From: Saprospirales bacterium | GTDB lineage: Bacteria; Bacteroidota; Bacteroidia; Chitinophagales; Saprospiraceae | NCBI GenBank assembly: GCA_016711045.1 | Contig: JADJTT010000001.1 | Span: 372,001 to 436,000, forward strand | Direction: 5' to 3' | DNA: 64,000 nt | In this document: piece by piece, positions 8,361 through 17,149 of the stretch | Layout of the letters: the number at the start of each line of letters is the position of its first letter | Numbering within the stretch: position 1 is the stretch's first letter | Made by a program: the position numbers and the translations under genes | The notes under the pieces: generated by a model | Seen by the model: only the letters and a program-made list of their open reading frames with translations | What the model was told of the DNA's origin: nothing | Databases searched by the model: none

Positions 8361-8491
8361 TACTTTGTAACAAAAGTACTTTAATGTTTTTTATAAGGAT
8401 ATCTGCGGCCGTGCGGCCGCAGATATCCTTATAAAGACTGAATGGGCGGGCGGCGCCCGCCCATTCAGTCTTTATAAACTTATTTAAGTTA
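8361..8491. repeat. Twin-hairpin intergenic element, copy 1
   Basis: Two near-perfect palindromes share a TTATAA joint. Hairpin a is 8391-8411 with 8414-8434 (21 bp, 2-nt loop TG). Hairpin b is 8429-8451 with 8455-8477 (23 bp, 3-nt loop GGC). AT-rich ends enclose very GC-rich tips (GCGGCCG, GGGCGGGC). The whole unit recurs in inverted orientation at 51561-51690, with the flanking TACTTTG and CTTATTTAAGTTA also conserved. It lies 65 bp upstream of the SRPBCC start and includes its likely -7 box. There is no T tract of normal terminator length after either hairpin. Confidence 0.9.
8371..8378 (-). promoter_or_regulatory. -7 box (TACTTTTG) for the SRPBCC gene
   Basis: On the minus strand TACTTTTG matches TAnnTTTG, 75 bp upstream of the ATG at 8296. 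It lies inside the conserved twin-hairpin element, directly after hairpin a when read toward the gene, and is conserved in the second copy (51674-51681). Confidence 0.5.
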
Positions 8492-8541
8492 CACTGTACT
8501 AATTATCCTGTGTTTAAAATTTGTGGCGCGCATCATACCAC

Positions 8542-8584
8542 TAATAAAGATCACCGCCGCTTCTTGTGGCGGTGATCTTTATTA
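8542..8584. repeat. Strong 17-bp hairpin between T9SS protein gene and twin-hairpin element
   Basis: Perfect arms 8542-8558 and 8568-8584 (AATAAAGATCACCGCC type) with a 9-nt loop. It lies 42 bp downstream of the minus-strand T9SS gene and could act as its terminator, but no T tract follows. On the minus strand a TTACTTTG box precedes it by about 10 nt, as in the related hairpins elsewhere in this window. Confidence 0.7.
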
Positions 8585-8625
8585 ACTCATTTTGCCTGCA
8601 AAGTAATAATTCCAGTTTCACGCCG

Positions 8626-10443
8626 CTAATTATGAATAAATACCGGTGTGGCAAAGATCAATTTTCCCTCCGTGAAGAGTTGCAGGTAATAAACGCCTGA
8701 CAGCAAAGTCCCGGTATTTATCGGATATACGCCGTCTCTGCCCAGGGACTGCAATCTTTGCCGAAATGTTTCCTGTCCGAGCACATTATAGAGCACTACA
8801 CGAGCCTCTTCCACCCCCCAATTCCCTTCCAACCAAAATACGCCTTTACCCGGATTGGGAAACAACTTGACAGCCTCGGTACCTGCAGATCCGCCGGATT
8901 CCGGAAGGCTGAGACACATTTTGTACAAGAAACTATTTGTTCGCTGAAAGGTATCCAATGCCACCACTTCCGACCGGAAGGATATACCGTCACTCTGCGA
9001 ATTGCCGCAAAACAGCAAGTTGCCCTCCGTGTCAATTGTGCCGCCGTAACTGAATTCGGTATCTTCCCCCCCTGCCACCCAACCGCGCACATACTCGCCC
9101 TGGAGCGTAAACTCCAAAAGCGCCAGGTCGCTCTTTCCAAATGCGGGCAAAAGAAACGCATCCATTTCCGTCCCCGGGAACACATTTGCCCCCACGAAGA
9201 GGGTTTGGTAGGCGCTCACCAGTGCAAAAGTAGCCCATTCCCGGTCTTCCGGGGCGGCACCCCCAAACGTGCGTGCCCATTTTACCCCCCCATCTTTATT
9301 CCAGCATAGGAGCAAATTATCATAATCTCCGGCCGGTTGAAGCGATTGGTTATCCCATGAAAAGTCGGACTGGATATAGCCCGCTCCATAAATATTCCCG
9401 TTGTGGTCACAAACCAACCCGTATAACGAACCGTTTGGGTATCCCGAAGCGGATGCCTTTGCACCCCGGAGCCATTGCGCTTCACCCGTTTGGCCATCCA
9501 GTTTGACCAGATAGGGCGTACGACCGCTATTTCGCCCGGACCGAAGTTCATGCGTTCCCCAGAATAGCGAATCGCTGAAAAATCCACCCAACACAATATC
9601 ACCAACCCCATCTATTGCAATGGGCTGTCCGCGACTGTCATGTCCGCTACCCACCAGAGGCCCGGATTGAACAGCCCAACGCACGCCTCCTTCCGGATCA
9701 AGCTTCAGCGCAAAGGTCTGGTAATTTTGTTCGGCATTGCCCCCGGAAGAAAAGTCCAATTCTCCCGGCATCCATACCTCTCCGGTAAACCGGCCTGTAA
9801 GAACAACTTCCCCTCCGGCGGAAAAAGCAAGGCCATACCCCCAAATACTGCCTTCACCCAAGAACAACCTGCTCCACAAAAGCGTACCGGTTGTGTCGAG
9901 CAACAGCACGAACGCACCAAACCGTTCCCCGATAAAAAATTGATCGGCGCCGATCTGCATAAACGCATAAAAGGTACCGCAAATGGCCACCCTGTCGTTC
10001 CAGGTGGCTACTCCTGGCGCAAAGGAAGTCAGTGGCCCAACGGGAAAACCCATGGCCCAGTCCAACCGCCCCTCGGAAGTATATTTGCTCAGGGCTAGCT
10101 GAAAGGAGGTATCCACTCCTGAATCCAGCAATTGTACAGCTCCATTCCTCGATTCCAGAAAAAGAGAATCGCCTGCATACCCCACCTGGTAAACATTGCC
10201 GGCATTGTCGGCAGCCAACTGAAAGGGGGCATTGGCGCTATACGGATCAAGCGGATCACGTGGACTCCATTGGGTCAGCACCCAGTCGCCCTGACATTGC
10301 CCAAATAGTACATATGGCATCCCATAAAGACACAGCATGGAGCATAATACGCAGGAGCGGAGGAGGTCTGTTTTCCAAAAATTCCTCAAATCATAAAATT
10401 CATTGGCAAAAACTACTTGTGCCGATGTAAATTTACCCAACAT
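8626..10443 (-). CDS. Secreted T9SS cargo with beta-propeller-like repeats and type A sorting domain
   Basis: 605 residues. After a hydrophobic N-terminal segment ending near VLFGQC come repeats of the form AADNAGNVYQVGYAGDSL and IDGVGDIVLGGFFSDSL, resembling SBBP/propeller repeats. The last 80 residues begin VKLFPNPGKGVFWLEG and end with a beta strand, matching the T9SS type A sorting domain that directs export and anchoring. The start is uncertain: 10443 gives a long polar N-terminus before the signal-like segment (residues 27-50) and leaves only 17 bp to the divergent gene at 10461. No catalytic domain is recognised. Confidence 0.8.
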   Translation of the reverse strand: MLGKFTSAQVVFANEFYDLRNFWKTDLLRSCVLCSMLCLYGMPYVLFGQCQGDWVLTQWSPRDPLDPYSANAPFQLAADNAGNVYQVGYAGDSLFLESRNGAVQLLDSGVDTSFQLALSKYTSEGRLDWAMGFPVGPLTSFAPGVATWNDRVAICGTFYAFMQIGADQFFIGERFGAFVLLLDTTGTLLWSRLFLGEGSIWGYGLAFSAGGEVVLTGRFTGEVWMPGELDFSSGGNAEQNYQTFALKLDPEGGVRWAVQSGPLVGSGHDSRGQPIAIDGVGDIVLGGFFSDSLFWGTHELRSGRNSGRTPYLVKLDGQTGEAQWLRGAKASASGYPNGSLYGLVCDHNGNIYGAGYIQSDFSWDNQSLQPAGDYDNLLLCWNKDGGVKWARTFGGAAPEDREWATFALVSAYQTLFVGANVFPGTEMDAFLLPAFGKSDLALLEFTLQGEYVRGWVAGGEDTEFSYGGTIDTEGNLLFCGNSQSDGISFRSEVVALDTFQRTNSFLYKMCLSLPESGGSAGTEAVKLFPNPGKGVFWLEGNWGVEEARVVLYNVLGQETFRQRLQSLGRDGVYPINTGTLLSGVYYLQLFTEGKLIFATPVFIHN

Positions 10444-10460
10444 TAACCAGCATTTGACAC

Positions 10461-10961
10461 ATGACTCTTCAGGATTTTTTCAACTGGCTTTCCATGCACC
10501 CGGGATGGCTGCTGTTTTTCTTTCTGCTCATCCCCCTCTCCGCGCTGTTGGCCGGGTGGATTGGAAAAGGCGAAGGACACCTCTCTCCATGGAAATATTT
10601 TTACGCTACACTGATCTACATGGTCTGTATCCCGGGTCTTTTTGCCGTATTCCTCAATATCTACCTCTTCTTGTTTGAACGGCAATCGATCATGGAAACC
10701 AATATCTACACTCAGTTGTTGCCCATTTTTTCCATGGTTGCCTCCGTATTTCTCGTTCGAAAAAACGTCGACCTCGATCTCGTTCCGGGTTTTGGTAAAC
10801 TATCCGGCTTATTCGTTATGATCTCCGCCATACTGATCACCCTGTTTTTTATCGACCGAACCCGCCTTTTTGCGTTTACTTTTGTGCCATTTCAATACGT
10901 GCTGCTCTTATTTGCAGCCATGCTGCTGCTGGCAAGATGGGGCTGGAAGCGTTTTATCTAA
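10461..10961 (+). CDS. Four-helix integral membrane protein
   Basis: 166 residues with about four to five hydrophobic helices (12-36, 46-70, 83-99, 110-130, 138-158). I do not recognise a named family. It is the first gene of a plus-strand run with the TraB/GumN and gamma carbonic anhydrase genes, with 58 bp and 29 bp gaps. No catalytic motif is visible. Confidence 0.75.
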   Translation: MTLQDFFNWLSMHPGWLLFFFLLIPLSALLAGWIGKGEGHLSPWKYFYATLIYMVCIPGLFAVFLNIYLFLFERQSIMETNIYTQLLPIFSMVASVFLVRKNVDLDLVPGFGKLSGLFVMISAILITLFFIDRTRLFAFTFVPFQYVLLLFAAMLLLARWGWKRFI

Positions 10962-11019
10962 ACTAAATCGCCGTTTTGTCCGTTCATACCTGTGGCGTTT
11001 CTGATAATCAATAGTACCA

Positions 11020-11925
11020 ATGAAAAAAACTGTATTACTCGGATTACTGACAATCCTGTTTACCCCCCTTGCCTGGGGCCAACAAACTGCCCCACTGGAA
11101 AAGTCCCTGCTTTGGGAGATCAGCGGCAACGGACTTAAAACACCTTCCTATCTATATGGAACCATCCACATGATCGGGAAGGAAGACTTCTTTCTCACCG
11201 ACGAGACGGTCGCCTCCTTCGACAAAGCCGAACAGGTGGTATTTGAGATCGACATGGAAAAAATGTCCAATGTAATGGTTCAGTTCTCTCTTCTCATGGA
11301 TCTGTTTATGGAAGACGGTCAAACCTTGAAAGGGCTGCTTTCTCCGGAAGACTACAAACTGGTCCAAACACATTTTGATGGCATGGGGCTCCCCATGATG
11401 CTTCTCGAACGCATCAAACCGCTGTTTCTTTCGGTTTTTGCCTCCGGCGATATCGATCAGGAAGGGTTTTCATCCGGCGAGGTCGTTTCGTATGAGATGG
11501 AGTTTATGGAAATGGCCCAAAAGCAAGATAAGAAGATCGATGGCCTTGAGACCATCGAGTTTCAGATGAGCCTGTTCGACAGTATTCCTTATCGTGCACA
11601 GGCTGAAATGCTCGTTGAAAGTATCCGGGCAGAAGCCGATCAGGACAGCGGAAAAGATTTTCAGTCGCTGGTTGAGATTTATAAAAGCCAGGATCTGGAA
11701 GCCATGCAGGGAGCCGTCGATAACAGCGACGCCATGACGACCAACTACGAAACGATGTTGCTGTCCAACCGCAATTCCAACTGGGTCCCTGTGATGGCCA
11801 AAATGATGCCGAAGAAATCCTGCTTTTTTGCGGTTGGCGCCGCTCACTTAGGTGGTGCGGAGGGGGTCATTTCCCTGCTTCGCAAGGAAGGGTATACGGT
11901 CCGGCCCCTTCATACACAACCTTAA
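11020..11925 (+). CDS. TraB/GumN family protein
   Basis: A 301-residue secreted protein with a signal peptide cut near LAWGQQ. The family signature YLYGTIHM (GTIH at 47-50) and the C-terminal GAAHLGGAEGVISLLRKEGY are present. TraB/GumN proteins share a fold with Tiki/EreA-type putative metallohydrolases; their conserved GxxH pairs are thought to bind metal. It is probably periplasmic or outer-membrane associated. The physiological substrate is unknown. It lies in the run with the membrane protein upstream and the carbonic anhydrase downstream. Confidence 0.9.
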   Translation: MKKTVLLGLLTILFTPLAWGQQTAPLEKSLLWEISGNGLKTPSYLYGTIHMIGKEDFFLTDETVASFDKAEQVVFEIDMEKMSNVMVQFSLLMDLFMEDGQTLKGLLSPEDYKLVQTHFDGMGLPMMLLERIKPLFLSVFASGDIDQEGFSSGEVVSYEMEFMEMAQKQDKKIDGLETIEFQMSLFDSIPYRAQAEMLVESIRAEADQDSGKDFQSLVEIYKSQDLEAMQGAVDNSDAMTTNYETMLLSNRNSNWVPVMAKMMPKKSCFFAVGAAHLGGAEGVISLLRKEGYTVRPLHTQP

Positions 11926-11954
11926 TGTAAGCTTTCAAAGAGAACTTGTCTTTT

Positions 11955-12470
11955 ATGGCGCTTATCAAACCGGTCAACGGGGTTGCCCCCCAATTTGGAA
12001 AAGATTGTTACCTCGCTGAAAATGCGACCGTGGTAGGAGATGTGGTCATGGGCGATGCATGCAGCGTATGGTTCCAGGCCGTTGTGCGCGGCGATGTCCA
12101 CTATATTCGGATGGGCAACAAGGTAAATGTCCAGGATGGTGCGATCATCCATTGCACCTATAAGAAAGCGCCCACCAATATCGGCAATAATGTATCCATT
12201 GGACATCGAGCCATCGTGCACGGCTGTACCATTCACGACAACGTGCTCATCGGGATGGGTGCGATCGTAATGGACGGGGTGGTGGTGGAAGAAAATGTGC
12301 TCATCGCAGCCGGCGCCGTAGTGCTGGAAAACAGCCGCCTCGAATCCGGCCACGTTTACGCAGGCGTCCCGGCCCGCAAAGTAAAAGCCCTCACGCCCGA
12401 ACTTTTCCAGGGGCAGATCGAACGCATCGCCAATAATTATGTGATGTATTCAAAGTGGTTTGAGGAGTAA
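11955..12470 (+). CDS. Gamma-class carbonic anhydrase family protein
   Basis: A 171-residue left-handed beta-helix protein made of hexapeptide repeats. The zinc-binding histidines of the gamma class are visible as His66 (IIHCT), His84 and His89 (IGHRAIVHG). Related proteins hydrate CO2 or act as inactive homologues. The cytoplasmic trimer fold is expected. A TTG at 11946 would add three residues; the ATG at 11955 gives the usual MALIKPVNG start. It ends the plus-strand run that starts at 10461. Confidence 0.93.
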   Translation: MALIKPVNGVAPQFGKDCYLAENATVVGDVVMGDACSVWFQAVVRGDVHYIRMGNKVNVQDGAIIHCTYKKAPTNIGNNVSIGHRAIVHGCTIHDNVLIGMGAIVMDGVVVEENVLIAAGAVVLENSRLESGHVYAGVPARKVKALTPELFQGQIERIANNYVMYSKWFEE

Positions 12471-12503
12471 TAAACATACCCGCACCTCCGGCGGAAGAAT
12501 GTG

Positions 12504-13739
12504 TCAAGTCTCTTTGCCGCTCACCCGGCATTCTTTCGGGTAGGCCACATAGTGTTTGGTAGTGATCATAGAGGGAATGCCTGCATCAGAGCATTCGGAA
12601 ATAGGACACACACGTCCATCCTTGAATAATATGCGGATCTCATCCTCCGAGGTCGTGTAGGCGCTGTTGCGCTCTTTTCCTTCCAGAAACAAAAAAGGCA
12701 GACTGGTCTCAGGCATTTCAAACCGCTGTAAGATACAAGCTCGAATAGCCTCTTTGTACTCAGCATCAAATGGCTCATTTTGCAGTTCCAGCCGGAATAA
12801 ACGCCGGTCGACAATGCTCCTCGAAAGATAGGCCAACAGAGGGTCAGGCCCCTCGCTGAATAGTTTCAGGGCAGACATGATATCGTAGTCGTCCAACCGG
12901 GCAAAATGCTTCAGCAACTCTTCCCTGCGTTGCTGAAAATCAACGAGGGTCCATTCGTGTTGAAGGAAAAGCTGCAAGCTGGGAGGCACCGGCAAATGCA
13001 CCCCTTCCCTGCTTAGATCTTTGGCACGCCGAAGGGTGGCAATGAGCATTTGCTCCGCAGAGAGCACGGTCTTGTGAAGATACACCTGCCAGTACATCAA
13101 TCGCCGGGCCATGAGAAATTTTTCGATCGAATAGATTCCCTTCTCCTCCACTACCAGTTGATCCTCATGCACATCCAGCATTTTGATGATCCGGTCGTAG
13201 CCAATTACCCCCTCATACACCCCGGTAAAATAGCTGTCGCGGTTGAGGTAGTCCATCCGGTCCATATCCAACTGGCCGGAGATCAATTGATGGAGAAATT
13301 TTTTGGGGTGGCGGTCCTGAAAGATCTCAATGGCCAGGTCCAACGCTCCATCAAAAGTTTCATTTAGTTGTTCCATGAACAACCTGGACAGATCTTCATG
13401 GGTTACATTAATCAGCGTATGTTCAAGGGTATGCGAAAACGGGCCGTGCCCGATGTCGTGGAGTAAAATGGCGATCCGGGCGGCAGTAGCTTCTTCATCT
13501 GTAATTTTTGTGCCTTTAGCCCGCAGCACGTCGATGGCTTGGGTCATAAGATACATAGCGCCCAGCGCATGGTGAAAACGAGTATGCAAGGCCCCCGGAT
13601 ATACGTAATGGGTCAGACTCACCTGCTTGATGCGTCGCAACCGCTGAAAATAGGGGTGTTCGATCAAATCGAACAGAATGCCATAGGGCACACTGATAAA
13701 CCCGTAAACCGGATCGTTAAATATCTTATCTCTTCTCAT
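12504..13739 (-). CDS. HD-domain (deoxynucleoside-triphosphate) phosphohydrolase
   Basis: A 411-residue cytosolic HD-superfamily protein of the SAMHD1/dGTPase-like branch. The metal site is visible: His56 in TRFHHALG, His94-Asp95 in LLHDIGHGPFSH, and Asp in GQLDMDRMDYL. The DRMDYLNRDSY stretch is characteristic of this group. Members cleave dNTPs to deoxynucleosides and triphosphate; the substrate of this one is unproven. It is divergent from porX across 145 bp. Confidence 0.92.
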   Translation of the reverse strand: MRRDKIFNDPVYGFISVPYGILFDLIEHPYFQRLRRIKQVSLTHYVYPGALHTRFHHALGAMYLMTQAIDVLRAKGTKITDEEATAARIAILLHDIGHGPFSHTLEHTLINVTHEDLSRLFMEQLNETFDGALDLAIEIFQDRHPKKFLHQLISGQLDMDRMDYLNRDSYFTGVYEGVIGYDRIIKMLDVHEDQLVVEEKGIYSIEKFLMARRLMYWQVYLHKTVLSAEQMLIATLRRAKDLSREGVHLPVPPSLQLFLQHEWTLVDFQQRREELLKHFARLDDYDIMSALKLFSEGPDPLLAYLSRSIVDRRLFRLELQNEPFDAEYKEAIRACILQRFEMPETSLPFLFLEGKERNSAYTTSEDEIRILFKDGRVCPISECSDAGIPSMITTKHYVAYPKECRVSGKET

Positions 13740-13884
13740 GATCGCAAAATTCGCAATTATTCCACAGAAAACGACCTAAGGGCACTAGAAGCAAAAGCCG
13801 AGCGTTCTTAATAACGCAGAAATGGTCTTACCTTTGGTAAATGCACCTGTAAAGCTGCGGTCTCACCTGACAATAAATAGCAAT

Positions 13885-15441
13885 ATGGAAAAAGTAAGAA
13901 TCCTGTGGGCAGATGACGAAATTGATTTGCTCAAACCCCAAATCCTATTTCTTCAAAACAAAGGGTACGATGTTACCACTGTGAGCAATGGATACGACGC
14001 CATTGAAGAATGTGAAAACAACCGGGACTTCGACGTGGTCTTCCTGGATGAGAGCATGCCGGGCCTGACCGGATTGGAAACCCTTTCCAAGATCAAAGAA
14101 CAGTACCCCGGCCTTCCGGTGGTAATGATCACCAAGAACGAGGCAGAGAATGTGATGGAAGAAGCCCTTGGCTCCCAAATATCCGACTACCTGATCAAAC
14201 CGGTCAACCCCAATCAGGTGTTGCTAACCCTGAAGAAGATCATAGATAATACACGGCTGGTGCGCGAAAAAACCACTACCGACTACCAGCAGGAATTTCG
14301 CCAGTTGATGATGCAGATGAGCAGCGGGCTGAATACCAACGAATGGGCCGATATGTACCGGAAGTTGGTTAACTGGGAGCTCAAGATCGACGACTCCAAG
14401 TCTACCGAACTCTATGACATCCTGGCGATGCAAAAGGCGGAGGCTAATAATGAATTTTCCAAATTCATTATGAAACACTACCTCGACTGGATCCAGGACG
14501 AGTCGGAGGCCCCGGTTATGTCGCACAATCTCCTGCGCAAAAAGATCCTGCCCCACATGAATGATGATATCCCCACTTTTGTGGTGCTGCTCGACAACCT
14601 TCGGTACGACCAATGGAAGGTCATTGAACCGATCGTCAGCCAATTATTCCGCGTGGAATCGGAGGACTACTTTTTCAGCATTCTACCTACTTCCACCCAG
14701 TATAGCCGCAACGCTATTTTTGCAGGAATGCTACCCTCCGAGATCGAAAAATACCATCCCGACTGGTGGCTTAACGACAATGAAAAGGGTGGTAAAAACA
14801 TGCACGAAGAGGATTTGCTGGCCGAACAGCTGCGCCGGTTGCTCCGCAAACCCTTGCGCATGAACTATATCAAAGTCACCAACGTAGCTGTGGCCAAAGA
14901 GATGCAGGATAACATCCTGAATTTCATGAACAACGACCTGACCGTTATCGTGTACAATTTCATCGATATGCTCTCCCACGCCCGTACGGAGATGGAGGTA
15001 CTCAAGGAATTGGCCGGTGACGAGAAGGCCTATCGATCACTTACCCGTTCCTGGTTTGAAAACTCTCCGCTCTGGGCGGCACTGCAACGAGCGGCAGAAC
15101 GCGAGGTGCAGCTGTTTATCATCACCGACCACGGTACAATCCGGGTCAACCAACCTTCCAAAGTAGTGGGTGACCGGGAGACCACGACCAACTTGAGGTA
15201 CAAAGTTGGGCGCAATCTGCAGTATGAGAAAAAAGATGTGCTGGCCTTTCGCGAGCCGGATAAAGCAGGCTTGCCCCGCCCCAACATCAGTTCTACCTAT
15301 ATCTTTGCAAAGGAAGATCGTTTCTTTCTCTACCCCAACAACTACAATCATTACCACAACTACTACAAGAACACCTTCCAGCATGGAGGGATCTCTCTGG
15401 AGGAGATCATATGCCCGGTGATCAAGCTGAAGACCAAATAA
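13885..15441 (+). CDS. porX: PorX-type response regulator with PglZ (alkaline-phosphatase-fold) effector domain
   Basis: 518 residues. The CheY-like receiver (1-120) has acidic pocket Asp10/Asp11, phospho-acceptor Asp55 in VVFLDESMPG, Thr83 and Lys105. A helical linker leads to a PglZ domain (about 210-518) with metal-site patterns VVLLDNLRYDQWK, STQYSRNAIFAG and FIITDHGTI. In Porphyromonas and Flavobacterium PorX works with the kinase PorY and controls expression and function of the type IX secretion system; the effector domain hydrolyses oligonucleotides. The frame extends 21 codons upstream, but the ATG at 13885 begins the receiver domain. No porY lies nearby. Confidence 0.95.
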   Translation: MEKVRILWADDEIDLLKPQILFLQNKGYDVTTVSNGYDAIEECENNRDFDVVFLDESMPGLTGLETLSKIKEQYPGLPVVMITKNEAENVMEEALGSQISDYLIKPVNPNQVLLTLKKIIDNTRLVREKTTTDYQQEFRQLMMQMSSGLNTNEWADMYRKLVNWELKIDDSKSTELYDILAMQKAEANNEFSKFIMKHYLDWIQDESEAPVMSHNLLRKKILPHMNDDIPTFVVLLDNLRYDQWKVIEPIVSQLFRVESEDYFFSILPTSTQYSRNAIFAGMLPSEIEKYHPDWWLNDNEKGGKNMHEEDLLAEQLRRLLRKPLRMNYIKVTNVAVAKEMQDNILNFMNNDLTVIVYNFIDMLSHARTEMEVLKELAGDEKAYRSLTRSWFENSPLWAALQRAAEREVQLFIITDHGTIRVNQPSKVVGDRETTTNLRYKVGRNLQYEKKDVLAFREPDKAGLPRPNISSTYIFAKEDRFFLYPNNYNHYHNYYKNTFQHGGISLEEIICPVIKLKTK

Positions 15442-15451
15442 TCCGATATGA

Positions 15452-15484
15452 AAAAAGCGGCTGCCGGGAAGGCAACCGCTTTTT
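15452..15484. terminator. Bidirectional terminator between porX and frr
   Basis: A 14-bp stem with one mismatch (15452-15465 with 15471-15484) carries A and T runs at opposite ends, suitable for the convergent genes porX and frr. Confidence 0.8.
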
Positions 15485-15529
15485 CATACTAATCCAGAAT
15501 ATAATGCACTTTAAAAGTACAACTATTTT

Positions 15530-16096
15530 TTAAACTGTCATGATCTCCTTCTCTTTTGCCTCTGTCATCAGGTCAATTTTTTTCGAGAAGTCATCCACCA
15601 TTTGCTGCACATTTCCCTCCAGCCGTTTTCCGGCATCTTCCGGGTAGCCGTCTTTTACTGCTTTTTTGATCGCATCCATAGACTTATGGCGTACGCTCCG
15701 CAAGCCGACCTTAGCTTCTTCTCCAAATGATTTCACACGTTTGACCAGGTCCCTTCGGCGTTCTTCGGTAAGAGGCGGGATGACCAATCGGATCACTTCC
15801 CCGTCATTCATGGGGGTGACACCCAGATTGGCTTCGAATATGGCCTTTTCAATAACGGAAAGCATGGTCTTTTCCCACGGTTGGATCACCAGGGTTTTGG
15901 CATCGGAGGTGGTTACATTGGAAACCTGGTTCAGGAGCGTGGGGGTACCGTAATAGGAAACTTTCAATCCATCAACCATTGCAGGAGTGGCTTTGCCGGC
16001 CTTCACATGGGTCAATTCTTTTTGAAGATGTTCCAGCGCCAGGGACATCCCTTCCTTGGTTTCTTCCATTAATAGGTCTAGTTCTTCTTGTAGCAT
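15530..16096 (-). CDS. frr: Ribosome recycling factor
   Basis: 188 residues, normal family length. RRF with EF-G splits the post-termination ribosome. The N-terminal helix (MSLALEHLQKELTHVKAGKA), the domain II region around YYGTPTLLNQVSN, and the C-terminal helices with LTEERRRDLVKRVK are typical. pyrH, its common partner, is absent; instead a PIN-like gene lies 69 bp upstream on the same strand and may be co-transcribed. Confidence 0.98.
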   Translation of the reverse strand: MLQEELDLLMEETKEGMSLALEHLQKELTHVKAGKATPAMVDGLKVSYYGTPTLLNQVSNVTTSDAKTLVIQPWEKTMLSVIEKAIFEANLGVTPMNDGEVIRLVIPPLTEERRRDLVKRVKSFGEEAKVGLRSVRHKSMDAIKKAVKDGYPEDAGKRLEGNVQQMVDDFSKKIDLMTEAKEKEIMTV

Positions 16097-16165
16097 AGTT
16101 TGAACTTTTTGAACGCCCCAAAGATAAGGACTCTTGCGGAAGAAAATCCTTTTTTTAGCGGGTTT

Positions 16166-16891
16166 TCAAAAGTGATAAACCACTTCAAGTCCACCATTGA
16201 CCTCTATTTCTTTGCGCTCCTGCATGTGTTGAATGATGCTGTCCACGCTAATTTTGGTCAGCGAGCCCTGATGACACAGCTGTATATACTCCCGGAGAAT
16301 GGGCATTTCGGACGGCCGGTTTCCCGATTGGATCATACGCTCTACCACTTCCCGTGCGATTTTTCCGGAAATGGCGTCATTTTTCTCCCGTCCCCCGGAA
16401 GCTCCTGCCTCCGAAGGCTCTTCCATCCGCGGCAATTCCCGCTCTCGCTCGCCGGGAATAATGACAGGAGGCGCTTCCGTTTCTTCCAACGTACCATACC
16501 CGGGACCTAATAGTTCAAAAGCACGAGTGGGATCCAGCCGCAGGCAACTGCGGCCGCAGGTATTCAGGTAGCGAACGAGGGAATCATACTGGTGATTGGC
16601 GCCCAAAATGACAAACTCCACATCGGGAGCTGTGCGTTCGTGTGTCTTTCCCACAAAAAAAGAAAAGAAGACCTGAAAGTCAGACTGAAGGTCGATCTCT
16701 ACCGGAACCCATTTGATCTTTTTCCCAAATCGCTGCAGTTTTTGCACGATCTTGACGGGAACCACAGGTTCCTCCTCGTCGATAAAAAGAAAGAGCTTCT
16801 CACAGATGGCAGCAAGTTTCTTAATTTTTCCTTCCACAAGGGCTTCCAGGCTGGAGAAGACGTATCGACGGGGTCTGAGGGTCATAAACAA
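16166..16891 (-). CDS. PIN-like domain protein with C-terminal helical domain
   Basis: 241 residues, weakly characterised. The N-terminal half has alternating strands and helices with acidic positions (LFLFIDEEEP near 35-44, DFQVFFSFFVGK near 70, EFVILGANHQYDSLVRYL near 92-109), resembling NYN/PIN-like folds that keep Asp residues around a metal site. A linker rich in Glu and Pro follows, then about 70 helical residues (IAREVVERMIQ ... ILREYIQLC) that could be a winged helix. It may be an RNA-processing nuclease; this is inference. The neighbour frr also acts in translation. Confidence 0.5.
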   Translation of the reverse strand: MFMTLRPRRYVFSSLEALVEGKIKKLAAICEKLFLFIDEEEPVVPVKIVQKLQRFGKKIKWVPVEIDLQSDFQVFFSFFVGKTHERTAPDVEFVILGANHQYDSLVRYLNTCGRSCLRLDPTRAFELLGPGYGTLEETEAPPVIIPGERERELPRMEEPSEAGASGGREKNDAISGKIAREVVERMIQSGNRPSEMPILREYIQLCHQGSLTKISVDSIIQHMQERKEIEVNGGLEVVYHF

Positions 16892-17073
16892 GGGGGTTCG
16901 GTATCTTGAACAAGGGTAAAATGAGGTTGCTAAATTACCCTCGGCGATCAGTTAACCGAAATTTCCCGGCGGCATTTTCCCCAAAACATTATGTTTCACC
17001 TGTGGACAAATTTCACAACCCGCTGACCTTCAACTACCAGATATTAACATCTTTTCCACAGGCGGAATTAAAA

Positions 17074-17133
17074 AAAAAGAGGAGGCTGTTTCAAAAGTCG
17101 CTTACGCTCCTTTTGAAACAGCCTCCTCTTTTT
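17074..17133 (-). terminator. Long perfect terminator of the yugP-like gene
   Basis: 24-bp perfect arms (17074-17097 with 17110-17133) around a 12-nt loop. The A run at 17069-17078 gives a T tract on the minus strand. Confidence 0.85.
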
Positions 17134-17149
17134 CTTACAGGCAACACCT

